DNA of 64,000 nucleotides from Rhizobium sp. NFR07. GTDB taxonomy: Bacteria; Pseudomonadota; Alphaproteobacteria; Rhizobiales; Rhizobiaceae. Every line of letters starts with the position of its first letter. Positions within the stretch are counted from its first letter, which is position 1. Below the pieces are notes generated by a model, which searched no databases, was not told where the DNA came from, and saw only the letters and a program-made list of their open reading frames with translations. The translations under genes were made by a program, and so were the position numbers. The stretch spans positions 1 to 64,000 of the forward strand of contig NZ_FOKM01000010.1 of assembly GCF_900111905.1 (NCBI RefSeq), written 5' to 3'. Shown in pieces: positions 33,862 to 43,160 of this stretch.

Positions 33862-35880
33862 ATGCGCTTTTCCAACTCATTCCTCGACGAGATACGCGAC
33901 CGCGTGCTGATCTCCACTGTGATCGGCCGGCGCGTGACGTGGGACCGGCGCAAGACCAATGTGTCGCGCGGCGATTACTGGGCCTGCTGCCCGTTCCATG
34001 GCGAGAAAAGCCCGAGCTTTCACTGCGAGGACCGCAAGGGCCGCTACCACTGCTTCGGCTGCGGCGTGTCCGGCGATCACTTCCGTTTCCTCACCGATCT
34101 GGAAGGCATGAATTTTCCGGAGGCCGTGCAGCAGATCGCCGATCTCGCCGGCATCGCCATGCCGCAGCCGGACCCTCAAGCCGAAAAGCGCGAGAAGGAG
34201 CGGACCTCGCTGCAGGACGTCATGGAGATGGCGACCCTGTTCTTCCAGGACCAGTTGCAGAGCGCCAGTGGCGCCAAGGCGCGGGCCTATCTGCGCGATC
34301 GCGGGCTGACGGGTCGCACGATCGAGACCTTTCGCCTCGGCTTTGCGCCGGAGAGCCGCAATGCGCTGAAGGAACATCTTGCCGGGAAGGGCGTGCCGCG
34401 CGAGCAGATCGAGGCTTGCGGTCTCGTGCGCCACGGGCCTGACATCCCGGTTTCCTACGACTATTTCCGCGATCGCATCATGTTCCCGATCCTGTCGTCG
34501 CGCGACAAGGTGATCGCCTTCGGCGGCCGCGCCATGTCGCCGGATGCGATGGCGAAATACATGAACTCGCCGGATACCGAGCTCTTCCACAAGGGGCAGG
34601 TGCTCTACAATTTCTCCCGCGCAAGGCGGGCGGCGCAGGCGGCCGGCGATCGTCGGCAGAGCGGCACGCTGATCGCGGTCGAAGGCTATATGGACGTGAT
34701 CGCGCTTTATCAGGCGGGCGTCGAGAATGCAGTGGCGCCGCTCGGTACCGCGCTGACCGACAACCAACTCGATCTCCTGTGGAAGGTGACGCCGCAGCCG
34801 GTGCTCTGCTTTGACGGTGACGGTGCCGGGATTCGCGCCGCCAATCGTGCGGCCGATCTGGCTCTGCCGGCGATCAAGCCTGGGAAATCGGTGAGTTTCG
34901 CGCTGCTGCCCGACGGCAAGGATCCTGACGACCTGGTGAAGAACGAGGGCAGGGCGCCGTTCGACCGGGTTCTGTCAGAGGCGCGGCCGCTTGTCGACAT
35001 GGTCTGGCAGCGGGAGACCGCCGGCGCGACCTTCGAGACCCCCGAGCGGCGGGCCGAGCTCGATGCCCGGTTGAAGCAGATCGTCTCGGTGATCGCCGAC
35101 GAGAGCGTGCGCTATCATTACCAGCAGGATATCCGAAATCGCCTCGGTGCGTTCTTCTCTCCGAGGTCCGGCGGCGGTGGCGGAGAGCGCCGCCAGGCGT
35201 TCCAGCGAGGGGAAAGGCAGGGTGCGCCGGGCAAGCGTGGTGCGCCGCCTTCCGCTCACGCAGTCGGCGGTGCGATGGTCGAAAGCGGGACGGCCGGCAG
35301 TGCCAGGTTGAACCAGATGCTGAAACTGTCTTCCCAGTCCCGGCCGGCGCTGCGCGAGACCGTGCTGGCGCTGACGATCGTCAACCACCCGCAATTGCTG
35401 CTGGACGAATATGACGAGATTTCCTCGATCGATTTCGAGAACAAGGACCTGCAGCGTTTCTGGTCCTGCGTGCTTGGCGTCGTGGCGCGTCTCGGCGAGA
35501 AGATCACAGCGGAGGATCTGCGGTCCGGCCTTTCGGCGGAAGGCTTCGGCGATCTCCTGGCTTCCATGAGCCAGCAGGTTCGCAATGCCCGGCTCTGGAC
35601 GGCGACGGAAGCGGCGGATCCGCATGATGCGCTGCAGGCCTACCGGCAGACGAGGGCGCTTCATTCTCGCAACAAGGAACTGCGCCACCAGAAGCTGGAA
35701 CTCGAGCGCGAGATCGCCGAACTGACGGGTGACGACGACGATGCTGAACGCGGCGAGATTTTGCTGCGGGCGCTTCTGGAGATCCAGAACGAGATCACCA
35801 GGCTGGAAAACCAGGAAGCCATCATCGACGGCTTCGGCGTGTTGTCCGGACGGGTGAAGGGAGCGGCGGTGAGCCATTAG
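33862..35880 (+). CDS. dnaG: DNA primase
   Basis: A 672-residue primase that makes RNA primers at the replication fork. The N-terminal zinc finger is CPFHGEKSPSFHCEDRKGRYHCFGCG. The RNA polymerase core has FGGRAMSPDAMAKYMNSP and the TOPRIM motifs VEGYMDVIAL and CFDGDGAGIRAANRA. The C-terminal helicase-binding region is preceded by a Gly/Arg/Gln-rich linker at about residues 430-475. The linker is longer than in E. coli DnaG (581 residues), as is usual in rhizobia. It is followed by rpoD in the same direction. Confidence 0.97.
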   Translation: MRFSNSFLDEIRDRVLISTVIGRRVTWDRRKTNVSRGDYWACCPFHGEKSPSFHCEDRKGRYHCFGCGVSGDHFRFLTDLEGMNFPEAVQQIADLAGIAMPQPDPQAEKREKERTSLQDVMEMATLFFQDQLQSASGAKARAYLRDRGLTGRTIETFRLGFAPESRNALKEHLAGKGVPREQIEACGLVRHGPDIPVSYDYFRDRIMFPILSSRDKVIAFGGRAMSPDAMAKYMNSPDTELFHKGQVLYNFSRARRAAQAAGDRRQSGTLIAVEGYMDVIALYQAGVENAVAPLGTALTDNQLDLLWKVTPQPVLCFDGDGAGIRAANRAADLALPAIKPGKSVSFALLPDGKDPDDLVKNEGRAPFDRVLSEARPLVDMVWQRETAGATFETPERRAELDARLKQIVSVIADESVRYHYQQDIRNRLGAFFSPRSGGGGGERRQAFQRGERQGAPGKRGAPPSAHAVGGAMVESGTAGSARLNQMLKLSSQSRPALRETVLALTIVNHPQLLLDEYDEISSIDFENKDLQRFWSCVLGVVARLGEKITAEDLRSGLSAEGFGDLLASMSQQVRNARLWTATEAADPHDALQAYRQTRALHSRNKELRHQKLELEREIAELTGDDDDAERGEILLRALLEIQNEITRLENQEAIIDGFGVLSGRVKGAAVSH

Positions 35881-36304
35881 GTTGGCTTTGAAAATACGCC
35901 TTCTCGCATAGGCTGCGGCAATTGTGTTTTGGTTAACTCTTGTCTTATAGAGCGGGCCGCCTACATAAGCGTCGAACTGGTGAACAGGCCCGGCATGCCG
36001 GGCGCAACGCGTCTTTTTCCACTTTTTCTGGGCAAAGCCCCGAGAAAAGCTTGACGGATCGTTAATTTGTGGGAATCACCATTTCTAGGCAACATAGGCG
36101 GATTGGGTCAACTGCGCCGGTGCGATCGGCAATCTATTACCGGCGGTCCAGATATGCTGACCGCATCCGGTAATCGGGAATTAAAGGTCATTCCGTTACG
36201 AGTGGGCAAGTGATTCGCGGTTGGGGATGAAGTCTTCGACCGCAGGCCACGAGCGTGGCTCTTGAGATGCAGCGCAGTGGCGTTCAGGGAAAGTGACGAA
36301 CTAC
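35881..36304. other. Intergenic region upstream of rpoD
   Basis: A 424-base stretch without a gene. It contains the perfect 16-bp palindrome GCCCGGCATGCCGGGC (35988-36003), followed at a distance by T-rich sequence. There is also a second hairpin, TTTTCTGGGC-AAA-GCCCCGAGAAAA, at about 36023-36047. A candidate -35 TTGACG is at 36051. The hairpins probably end dnaG transcription before the rpoD promoter. The long leader is typical of rpoD. Confidence 0.5.
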
Positions 36305-38365
36305 ATGGCAACAAAAGTCAAAGAAAACGAAGAAGCAGAGAACGAACGCGAAGGCTCGCCGGACGGTCCGCTTCTCGATCTTTCTGATGACGCGGTCAAG
36401 AAGATGATCAAGGCCGCGAAGAAGCGCGGCTATGTGACCATGGACGAGCTGAATTCGGTCCTGCCGTCGGAGGAAGTCACCTCCGAGCAGATCGAGGACA
36501 CGATGGCGATGCTGTCCGACATGGGCATCAACGTGATCGAGGACGAGGATGCCGAAGAGGCATCCGGCGGCGACGACGACGACAGCTCGGACAGCGATGA
36601 CGGCGACAGCGAAGGCGGCGAACTGACGACCTCGACGGGTACGGCAGTCGCGACCGCCAAGAAGAAAGAACCCACCGATCGTACCGACGATCCGGTGCGC
36701 ATGTACCTGCGCGAAATGGGCTCGGTGGAGCTTCTGTCCCGCGAAGGCGAAATTGCGATCGCAAAGCGCATCGAGGCCGGTCGCGAGACGATGATCGGTG
36801 GCCTCTGTGAAAGCCCCCTCACGTTCCAGGCGCTGATCATCTGGCGCGACGAACTGAATGAGGGGACGACGCTGCTGCGCGAGATCATCGATCTCGAAAC
36901 GACCTATTCGGGTCCGGAAGCCAAGGCTGCTCCGCAGTTCCAGAGCCCGGAAAAGATCGAGGCGGACCGCAAGGCTGCCGAGGAAAAGGAAAAGAGCCGC
37001 AAGGCTCGCATGACGGCTGCCAATGACGACGACATCACGTCCGTCGGCGGCGAAATGCCGATCGAGGAAGAGGAAGAGGACGACGATGAGTCGAGCCTTT
37101 CTCTCGCCGCGATGGAAGCGGAACTGCGTCCGCAGGTCATGGAAACCCTCGACCTTATTGCCGATACCTACAAGAAGCTGCGCAAGCTGCAGGACCAGCA
37201 GGTGGAAGCCCGCCTGTCTGCCGCCAGCACGCTGTCTTCGGCCCAGGAGAAGCGCTACAAGGAACTGAAGGACGAGCTGGTCACGGCGGTCAAGTCGCTG
37301 TCGCTCAACCAGAACCGCGTCGACTCGCTCGTCGAGCAGCTCTACGACATTTCCAAGCGCCTGATGCAGAACGAGGGTCGCCTGCTGCGTCTCGCCGATT
37401 CCTACGGCGTCAAGCGTGACTCGTTCCTGGAGCATTACCAGGGGGCCGAGCTCGATACGAACTGGCTGGAAACGGTCGGAAACCTTGCAGCCAAGGGCTG
37501 GAAGGAATTCGCCAAGGCGGAAACCCGCACGATCACGGAGATCCGTTCGGAAATCCAGAATCTTGCGACCGAAACCGGCATTTCCGTCGCGGAATTCCGC
37601 CGGATCGTCTCGATGGTGCAGAAGGGCGAGCGCGAAGCGCGTATCGCCAAGAAGGAAATGGTTGAAGCGAACCTTCGCCTCGTCATCTCGATCGCCAAGA
37701 AGTACACGAACCGCGGCCTGCAGTTCCTCGATCTCATTCAGGAAGGCAATATCGGCCTGATGAAGGCAGTCGACAAGTTCGAGTATCGTCGTGGTTACAA
37801 GTTCTCGACCTATGCGACTTGGTGGATCAGGCAGGCGATCACCCGTTCGATCGCCGACCAGGCCCGCACGATCCGTATTCCGGTGCACATGATTGAAACG
37901 ATCAACAAGATCGTCCGCACGTCGCGCCAGATGCTGCACGAGATCGGCCGCGAGCCGACGCCGGAAGAACTGGCCGAAAAGCTTGCCATGCCGCTCGAAA
38001 AGGTCCGCAAGGTCCTGAAGATCGCCAAGGAGCCGATCTCGCTCGAAACCCCGGTGGGCGACGAAGAGGATAGCCACCTCGGTGACTTCATCGAGGACAA
38101 GAACGCGCTTCTACCGATCGACGCCGCCATCCAGGCGAACCTGCGCGAGACGACGACACGCGTTCTCGCCTCGCTGACGCCGCGCGAAGAACGCGTTCTG
38201 CGCATGCGTTTCGGCATCGGCATGAACACCGACCATACGCTCGAAGAAGTCGGTCAGCAGTTCTCGGTTACCCGCGAACGTATCCGTCAGATTGAGGCGA
38301 AGGCGCTCCGGAAGCTCAAGCATCCGAGCCGCTCCAGAAAGCTGCGGAGCTTCCTGGACAGCTAA
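36305..38365 (+). CDS. rpoD: Primary sigma factor RpoD (sigma-70, SigA)
   Basis: A 686-residue housekeeping sigma factor. [12 protein letters not shown]... is the rhizobial N terminus, followed by region 1.1 ([29 protein letters not shown]). A highly acidic stretch follows ([22 protein letters not shown]). Region 1.2 is [21 protein letters not shown] long non-conserved insert precedes region 2 ([40 protein letters not shown], then [16 protein letters not shown]). Region 4 ends [37 protein letters not shown] 36305 is chosen because homologues begin [10 protein letters not shown]; an in-frame GTG at 36293 has no spaced ribosome site. Confidence 0.97.
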   Translation: MATKVKENEEAENEREGSPDGPLLDLSDDAVKKMIKAAKKRGYVTMDELNSVLPSEEVTSEQIEDTMAMLSDMGINVIEDEDAEEASGGDDDDSSDSDDGDSEGGELTTSTGTAVATAKKKEPTDRTDDPVRMYLREMGSVELLSREGEIAIAKRIEAGRETMIGGLCESPLTFQALIIWRDELNEGTTLLREIIDLETTYSGPEAKAAPQFQSPEKIEADRKAAEEKEKSRKARMTAANDDDITSVGGEMPIEEEEEDDDESSLSLAAMEAELRPQVMETLDLIADTYKKLRKLQDQQVEARLSAASTLSSAQEKRYKELKDELVTAVKSLSLNQNRVDSLVEQLYDISKRLMQNEGRLLRLADSYGVKRDSFLEHYQGAELDTNWLETVGNLAAKGWKEFAKAETRTITEIRSEIQNLATETGISVAEFRRIVSMVQKGEREARIAKKEMVEANLRLVISIAKKYTNRGLQFLDLIQEGNIGLMKAVDKFEYRRGYKFSTYATWWIRQAITRSIADQARTIRIPVHMIETINKIVRTSRQMLHEIGREPTPEELAEKLAMPLEKVRKVLKIAKEPISLETPVGDEEDSHLGDFIEDKNALLPIDAAIQANLRETTTRVLASLTPREERVLRMRFGIGMNTDHTLEEVGQQFSVTRERIRQIEAKALRKLKHPSRSRKLRSFLDS

Positions 38366-38399
38366 GGCCGGCGACAGCCGCTTTCAATTTTGCGAGAAC

Positions 38400-38432
38400 A
38401 AGCCCGGTGTGCCCTGCACGCCGGGCTTTTTT
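38400..38432 (+). terminator. Rho-independent terminator of rpoD
   Basis: Stem AAGCCCGG/CCGGGCTT closing a GC-rich loop, followed by six T, 35 bases after the rpoD stop. Confidence 0.85.
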
Positions 38433-38492
38433 CTTGCCGAGAAGCGGAGAGGGGGACTCGATCCCGCCCGCCTTTCATCCTACATCGGGACG

Positions 38493-39812
38493 ATGCAGGA
38501 GAGATCACCCACACCGCGACACAAGATATACGGAGGCGTTGCTGCCTCGGTGGCGGTGCATGCGGTGATCGTGGCCGCGCTGCTGATAAGCCTGCCCGTT
38601 CCCGAGCCGGAGCCTCCACAGAAGGAGGAGACCGTCTCCGTCGAGATGGTGCCGCCGGAAGAGGCGCCGCCCGAAACTGCTAAGGAGGAACCTGCCAAGG
38701 AGGAAGAGCAGGCACTCGACCTGACCATGCCGGAGGAAAAGCCGGAAGAGCAGAAGGCGGAAGTTCCGCCACCACCGGAGCCGCCGCAGCAGGAGGCCGA
38801 GGAGCAGGGCGCGCCACCGCAGCCGCCGGCCGAGGAACAGGCCGCGACGGCGCAGGAGGCGGAACCGCCGCCGCCGCAACAGAGCGAACAGCAGGAACAG
38901 GCGGCCGAGCCCCCACCGGAAGCAGAGCAGCAGGCCGAGGCGGAACAGCCTCCTCCACCGCCGGCCGCCGAAGAGCAACCACCCGAGCAGGCCGCCGAGC
39001 CGCCACAGCAGCAGATGCCGCCGCCATCCGAGCAGATGGCAGATGCAGGCGAACAGCAACAGGCGCAGGGGCAGGTCATTCCGACGCTTCGTCCGGTGTT
39101 CGAGTTCGGTGAGGAGAATGCTGGGCCTGAGGTCGCGCAGGACGGAGATGCCGCGGAACAGGGACAGGAGACGGAAACGCCGCCCGATGCGGCAGAAGCC
39201 GATACACCAACCGACACGACCGAGCAGGCGAATGCAGAGGCCGACGCGACCAGCGAGGACGCGACTGCCGAGCCGTCGCCGGCCGATGATATTGCGGCAC
39301 CTCAGATCGACGGGACGACCGGCGAACCGCTGGCTTCGAGCGAAGACCAGCCGGATGACGGCGCAGCGGTCGCGATCATCCCTGAGCCTAGGCCGGCCCC
39401 GCCGGCACCGGAGAAGCCTGCAGAGGATGCGCCAAAGCCCGCTGGGCAGCCCCCGAAAGAGGTCAAGCGGCTGTTTTCCCAGCAGGATACCGACGATCCG
39501 GTTGCGATGACGGCGATGGGGAGCATTCCGCGCGACATCCGCGCAAGCCAGCTCTGCGCAACCGAGCTCAGGGAACAGCTCAGGCATGCGTCTCCGGCCT
39601 ACCAGCCGGAACTTCTGCCATCCTATCGCCTGCCGGAGGGAACCGTTCTCGACATAAGGCAGGCGGCGTTTCGGGCCAATGGTCAGTGGTTCAATATCGG
39701 CTTCCGCTGCGAGATCGACCAGAACGCCACGAAGGTCGTGTCTTTCGGCTTCGATGTGGGCGGTGCGGTGCCGCGCAGCCAGTGGCGCGAGCGCGGCTTT
39801 CCCGAACTTTAA
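38493..39812 (+). CDS. DUF930 protein with TonB-like Pro/Glu/Gln-rich stalk
   Basis: A 439-residue protein. Residues ~1-35 form one N-in membrane anchor (VAASVAVHAVIVAALLISLPVP), as in TonB. Residues ~35-330 are an extended Pro/Glu/Gln/Ala-rich stalk with many PP and EQ pairs, which would span the periplasm. The last ~115 residues (DTDDPVAMTAMGSIPRDIRAS, CATELREQLRH, QWFNIGFRCEIDQ, FGFDVGGAVPRSQWRERG) are the DUF930 domain. There are two cysteines in it, probably a disulfide. The architecture is TonB-like but the C-terminal domain is not TonB. Function is unknown. It follows the rpoD terminator and probably has its own promoter. Confidence 0.82.
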   Translation: MQERSPTPRHKIYGGVAASVAVHAVIVAALLISLPVPEPEPPQKEETVSVEMVPPEEAPPETAKEEPAKEEEQALDLTMPEEKPEEQKAEVPPPPEPPQQEAEEQGAPPQPPAEEQAATAQEAEPPPPQQSEQQEQAAEPPPEAEQQAEAEQPPPPPAAEEQPPEQAAEPPQQQMPPPSEQMADAGEQQQAQGQVIPTLRPVFEFGEENAGPEVAQDGDAAEQGQETETPPDAAEADTPTDTTEQANAEADATSEDATAEPSPADDIAAPQIDGTTGEPLASSEDQPDDGAAVAIIPEPRPAPPAPEKPAEDAPKPAGQPPKEVKRLFSQQDTDDPVAMTAMGSIPRDIRASQLCATELREQLRHASPAYQPELLPSYRLPEGTVLDIRQAAFRANGQWFNIGFRCEIDQNATKVVSFGFDVGGAVPRSQWRERGFPEL

Positions 39813-40045
39813 GCTTGAGGTCTAGGTAGGTAGGGCTCGTCGAGCATCTGGACGAGTTCTGTGATGGTCGTCAGTGCCTCGTTGAGGATAACCAGCACCT
39901 CGTCCGACGACATGCTTTCGAGATGCTCGATCGCATCGCTCAATTTCGCCACTACATCCAGGCTCATCTTCGAGGCTGTATCAGGTCCGGCCACAATCCA
40001 ATCCCCATCTTGCGCGCTGCGCATTGCAGCCACGTGCTCCGTCAT
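39809..40045 (-). CDS. Hypothetical protein, 78 residues
   Basis: An open frame of 78 residues (MTEHVAAMRSAQDGDWIVAG onward) with two predicted amphipathic helices (SLDVVAKLSDAIEHLESM; EVLVILNEALTTITELVQML). It overlaps the DUF930 stop tail-to-tail by 3 bases. No family is recognised and the ribosome site is weak. It is kept because its composition is protein-like and it is followed on the same strand by no other candidate. An open frame continues upstream without coding character. Confidence 0.45.
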   Translation of the reverse strand: MTEHVAAMRSAQDGDWIVAGPDTASKMSLDVVAKLSDAIEHLESMSSDEVLVILNEALTTITELVQMLDEPYLPRPQA

Positions 40046-40212
40046 GGGGAGCGCCCCGCGAAAGGTGTCATGAAAAGCCAGGATGTCAACAATCTTGCCT
40101 AACGAGGACCACGTCGACTGGTGCCAATAGGATCGCTGCGAACGCCGGTCACATTGGGTTATTGCAATGAAGGCTACGGAGCCAGATCGTGGGGTTGGGC
40201 CGCAGCGCAAGC

Positions 40213-40458
40213 CTATGAGCGGATCAATACGCCGGCTTCCTGGGCTGCCTCGACAAATGCCTGCCGGGCTTCCTCCGGTTTGCGCTTGCCGGCGTCTACT
40301 GCGGCACAAACGGAAAGCGCTCGGTCCAGCAGCGTGCCATCCTCGACCGGCCAGTCCTCGATCATGGCCCAGGCGGCACCCTGCGTCGTTTCAATCACGG
40401 TCTCTTCCTTCGGCTCTCCAATAAGGACGACGACCGGCTTCTTCCAAGGCGTATTCAT
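40213..40458 (-). CDS. DUF982 domain protein
   Basis: An 81-residue protein with the DUF982 pattern: PVVVLIGEPKEETVIETTQGAAWAMIEDWPVEDGTLLDRALSVCAAVDAG, then PEEARQAFVEAAQEAGVLI. These small proteins are abundant and almost restricted to Rhizobiales, mostly on plasmids and islands; their role is unknown. It lies 188 bases downstream of the DprE2-like gene on the same strand. A modest GGAAG precedes the ATG at 40458. Confidence 0.8.
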   Translation of the reverse strand: MNTPWKKPVVVLIGEPKEETVIETTQGAAWAMIEDWPVEDGTLLDRALSVCAAVDAGKRKPEEARQAFVEAAQEAGVLIRS

Positions 40459-40646
40459 AAATCCAACTTCCAGTGCACTATCTCGAAACGTCTTAGGCCG
40501 ATTCAGCGCCGGTGGCGAGGTGCCGACACGCCCTGCCGCGCGCAAAGTCGTCGATTGCTTCGGTGCGATCATAACTGTCTCGGCTTGCCCGCGTGTCCGC
40601 TCGCTACGACCTCCATCGTTCGCCCATGCGGCTCCGAGACTTGTGA

Positions 40647-41381
40647 TCAGAGGGATAGACTCTTGAAGATCGGCTCGGGTATTGCCCGTATGATACTCAT
40701 GAGCGGACGCCAGAGCGGCTTCACATAGACGACAGACCGGCGAAGAGAAACGGCGCGATAGATCGCGTCTGCGACAACGTCCGGCGTTGTGGTCAGCGCG
40801 CCAGGCAGGTCCATTCCGTCCGTCATTCGGGTTGCGACAAAACCGGGTTTGACCGTGACCACGTGAACGCCGCTTTTTGAAAGGCGGTTTCTGAGCCCCG
40901 AAAGAAATGCCGTGAAACCCGCCTTGGCCGAGCCATAGATATAGTTCGAGCCACGTCCACGGTCGCCTGCCACCGAACTGATACCAACGATCGTTCCGTG
41001 ACCGCGTTTTACCATCCGCTCGGCGAGAAGACCCAGCGCCACGGCCGGTCCTTCGTAATTGGTGCGCATCACCAGGGTCGCGGCCTCGGGATCGCATTCG
41101 CTCTCTCTTTGCTTGCCCATGGCTCCGGCGACACAAACCACGATCTCCGGCAGGGATCCCAGGCTATCGACAAAGGCCGCCAGTGCCTTCGTCTCCAGCA
41201 CGTCGAACTCATGAAGCGTCGCCTCGACACCATGTCGGATCGCTATATCCGAACGTGTTGCCTCAAGGTTTTCAGCGTTCCTTGCCGCAAGGGCCACCGG
41301 ATGGCCAAGCATCGCGAAACGATGTGCGACAGCGACACCGATGTCAGACCGTCCACCAAGAATAAGCACTGTTCCTGTCAT
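40647..41381 (-). CDS. SDR reductase, DprE2-like
   Basis: A 244-residue short-chain dehydrogenase. VLILGGRSDIGVAVAHRFA is the nucleotide-binding Rossmann loop; GISSVAGDRGRGSNYIYGSAKAGF carries the catalytic Ser and the YxxxK pair. The GGRSDIG loop in place of the usual TGxxxGIG and the overall context point to DprE2. DprE2 reduces the 2-keto intermediate left by DprE1, completing the epimerisation of polyprenyl-phospho-ribose to -arabinose. Its start overlaps the DprE1-like stop by 4 bases (ATGA), so the two are translated together. Orientation and spacing make it the last enzyme gene of the cassette. Confidence 0.82.
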   Translation of the reverse strand: MTGTVLILGGRSDIGVAVAHRFAMLGHPVALAARNAENLEATRSDIAIRHGVEATLHEFDVLETKALAAFVDSLGSLPEIVVCVAGAMGKQRESECDPEAATLVMRTNYEGPAVALGLLAERMVKRGHGTIVGISSVAGDRGRGSNYIYGSAKAGFTAFLSGLRNRLSKSGVHVVTVKPGFVATRMTDGMDLPGALTTTPDVVADAIYRAVSLRRSVVYVKPLWRPLMSIIRAIPEPIFKSLSL

Positions 41382-42733
41382 AGGTGGAACCTTTGCGACT
41401 GATCGGATGAAAAGGTATGTTCGAGATGTCGCATCCGCCGCATGTCGCGGAAGGCGTCGATACGGGCGTCCGAGCGGCAAAGCGTCTCGGAAGACATGCG
41501 CGCGTCTTTTGCCAGGTAGAACCGGCCCCCGTGATCTATCACGACCGCATCAAGCCGCTTCAGGAGTGCAAGCGCTGTCGGTGTCGCTGGAAAATCGAGT
41601 GCCAGGGTGTAGCCTTCCATCGGGAAGGAGAACCGGCTTTGTTGTGCTCCTAGGCGCTTCAGAACCGCGAGGAACGATCCCTGCCCAGCCTGTGCTGTCT
41701 CGGTCAGCAGCCTGGTCAGACCGCTTTTTGCGTTTTCAAGGGGGAGGGCGCATTGGAACTGGAGGAAGCCACGCCGCCCGTAGATCCGGTTCCATCCCAG
41801 CATCCGGTCTAGGGGATAGAAGAAACTGTCGTAGTCGACGAGTGTTTCTCGCGGCGCGCGCAGACCCAGTTGCCAGTAAAGCGCATTGAAGGCTCTTATG
41901 GAGAAGCGATTGAGCACAATGCCCGGCGCGTCGAAGGGGAAGGTGAACCTGCGCCTGACGGGCGTCTTGAAAGGATGGGCACGATAGTCCCGTGGCAGGT
42001 CATTCGCATCCGCATGCTCCCCGGTCATGACCAGTGTCCGACCGAGCGAAGCGCCTCTTGCAAGGCAATCGATCCAGCCGACCGAGTACAAGGCTTCGTC
42101 CGCGGTCTCGAATGCGGCCATCGCGTCGGCGAGATTGGCAGCCGGGACGGTGGTCTTGCGGATCCATCCGCTTCCCACCCGTCGCAAACGGAATGCCGCG
42201 CGGACAATGACCCCGGTCAGTCCCATTCCGCCAAGGGTCCATTCAAACATTTCAGAATTTTCGTCGGGGCCGATGCGCACGATCTCTCCGTCCGCACCCA
42301 ACACGTCGATCCAGTCCACGAAGGCACCGAAGGAACCGTTTATGTGATGGTTCTTTCCGTGCACGTCCGCGGCGATTGCGCCCCCCAGGGTCACGAACTT
42401 GGTGCCTGGGGTCACATAAGGAAACCACCCCCTCGGCAGGAAGGTCGCGATTACATCCGAAAGCAGGACGCCGGCCTCCGCCGTAAGCTGGCCCGTCGCT
42501 TCGTCGAAGGCGAGCATCCGGTTCATTCGCCGCATGTCCAAGGTCAATTTCGTCCCGATGGCGCTGTCACCATAAGCTCGCCCGGAGCCGCGTGCGATGA
42601 GGCCGCCGTTCCTCGCCAGCAAGGCGATCTCGCTTTCGTTCCGGGGAGAAGCCATCCTGACGGAGCGTCTGGAAAATCGCCCCCAGCCCGAAAGCTCCGT
42701 CGTCACGCACCGAGGTTCCAGGATTTCAGTCAT
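41378..42733 (-). CDS. FAD-dependent oxidase, DprE1-like (polyprenyl-phospho-ribose 2'-oxidase)
   Basis: A 451-residue VAO-type flavoenzyme. LSGWGRFSRRS at the N terminus and LLARNGGLIARGSGRAYGDSA (FAD-binding loop) match DprE1. GWFPYVTPGTKFVTLGGAIAADVHGKNHHINGSFGAFV is the typical P-loop/His block, and EWTLGGMGLTGVIV follows. The C-terminal substrate domain contains RMLGWNRIYGRRGFLQFQ. DprE1 oxidises the 2'-OH of decaprenylphosphoryl ribose in mycobacteria. In rhizobia relatives serve D-arabinose transfer (for example Azorhizobium noe genes). It overlaps GtrA (8 bases) and DprE2-like (4 bases), showing tight coupling. Confidence 0.85.
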   Translation of the reverse strand: MTEILEPRCVTTELSGWGRFSRRSVRMASPRNESEIALLARNGGLIARGSGRAYGDSAIGTKLTLDMRRMNRMLAFDEATGQLTAEAGVLLSDVIATFLPRGWFPYVTPGTKFVTLGGAIAADVHGKNHHINGSFGAFVDWIDVLGADGEIVRIGPDENSEMFEWTLGGMGLTGVIVRAAFRLRRVGSGWIRKTTVPAANLADAMAAFETADEALYSVGWIDCLARGASLGRTLVMTGEHADANDLPRDYRAHPFKTPVRRRFTFPFDAPGIVLNRFSIRAFNALYWQLGLRAPRETLVDYDSFFYPLDRMLGWNRIYGRRGFLQFQCALPLENAKSGLTRLLTETAQAGQGSFLAVLKRLGAQQSRFSFPMEGYTLALDFPATPTALALLKRLDAVVIDHGGRFYLAKDARMSSETLCRSDARIDAFRDMRRMRHLEHTFSSDQSQRFHL

Positions 42734-43160
42734 GCCATCCCTCCGCCAAGGACCGCCTGTTGAAGACGAAGCGTCGGTCGAGATGGTACTTTACGACATA
42801 GCCGACCGCGAGGCCGAACAATGCCCCGGCTTCGCGCATGAACTCGGTGCGCCAGATCGCCCAGAAGGCCGTCTCCGTTCCCCAGAAGAGCGCGGTCGTG
42901 GCAACCCCCATCAGCGTATAGAGCGCGAACTTCTCCCCATGGGCTGCGATCCCGGTGGAGCGGTCGCCGAATATCCATCGCTTGTCGAGAAAGTATTTGA
43001 GTGCCAGCCCTGCCAATGTGCCCGTAAAGACCGCGGTGGCGAATGACGCGGGACGATCATCTATCGCCAGTACCATGCGCTGTACCGCGAGATTGGCGAT
43101 CGTGGCCAATATCGCAAACATGGCGTAGCGGATGACGAGCGACCTCGGCGTCACATCCAC
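42726..43160 (-). CDS. GtrA-family membrane protein (candidate lipid-linked sugar flippase)
   Basis: A 144-residue protein with four hydrophobic helices: IRYAMFAILATIANLAVQRMVLA, then TAVFTGTLAGLALKYFLDKRWIF, LYTLMGVATTALFWGTETAFW, and AGALFGLAVGYVVKYHLDRRFVF. The KYFLDKRWIF and KYHLDRRFVF repeats are the GtrA signature. GtrA proteins move polyprenyl-phosphate sugars across the membrane; mycobacterial Rv3789 of this family is linked to arabinan synthesis. The start is GTG and overlaps the UbiA stop by 10 bases. Confidence 0.85.
   Translation of the reverse strand: MDVTPRSLVIRYAMFAILATIANLAVQRMVLAIDDRPASFATAVFTGTLAGLALKYFLDKRWIFGDRSTGIAAHGEKFALYTLMGVATTALFWGTETAFWAIWRTEFMREAGALFGLAVGYVVKYHLDRRFVFNRRSLAEGWHD

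Noticed and set aside
38493-39812. Naming the stalked membrane protein TonB
   Set aside because: The C-terminal domain is DUF930, and no ExbB/ExbD or TonB-dependent receptor is nearby.
40213-41136. A 307-codon minus-strand frame extending the DUF982 gene upstream across the DprE2-like gene
   Set aside because: Only the last 81 codons match DUF982; the upstream part is an out-of-frame reading of the reductase.
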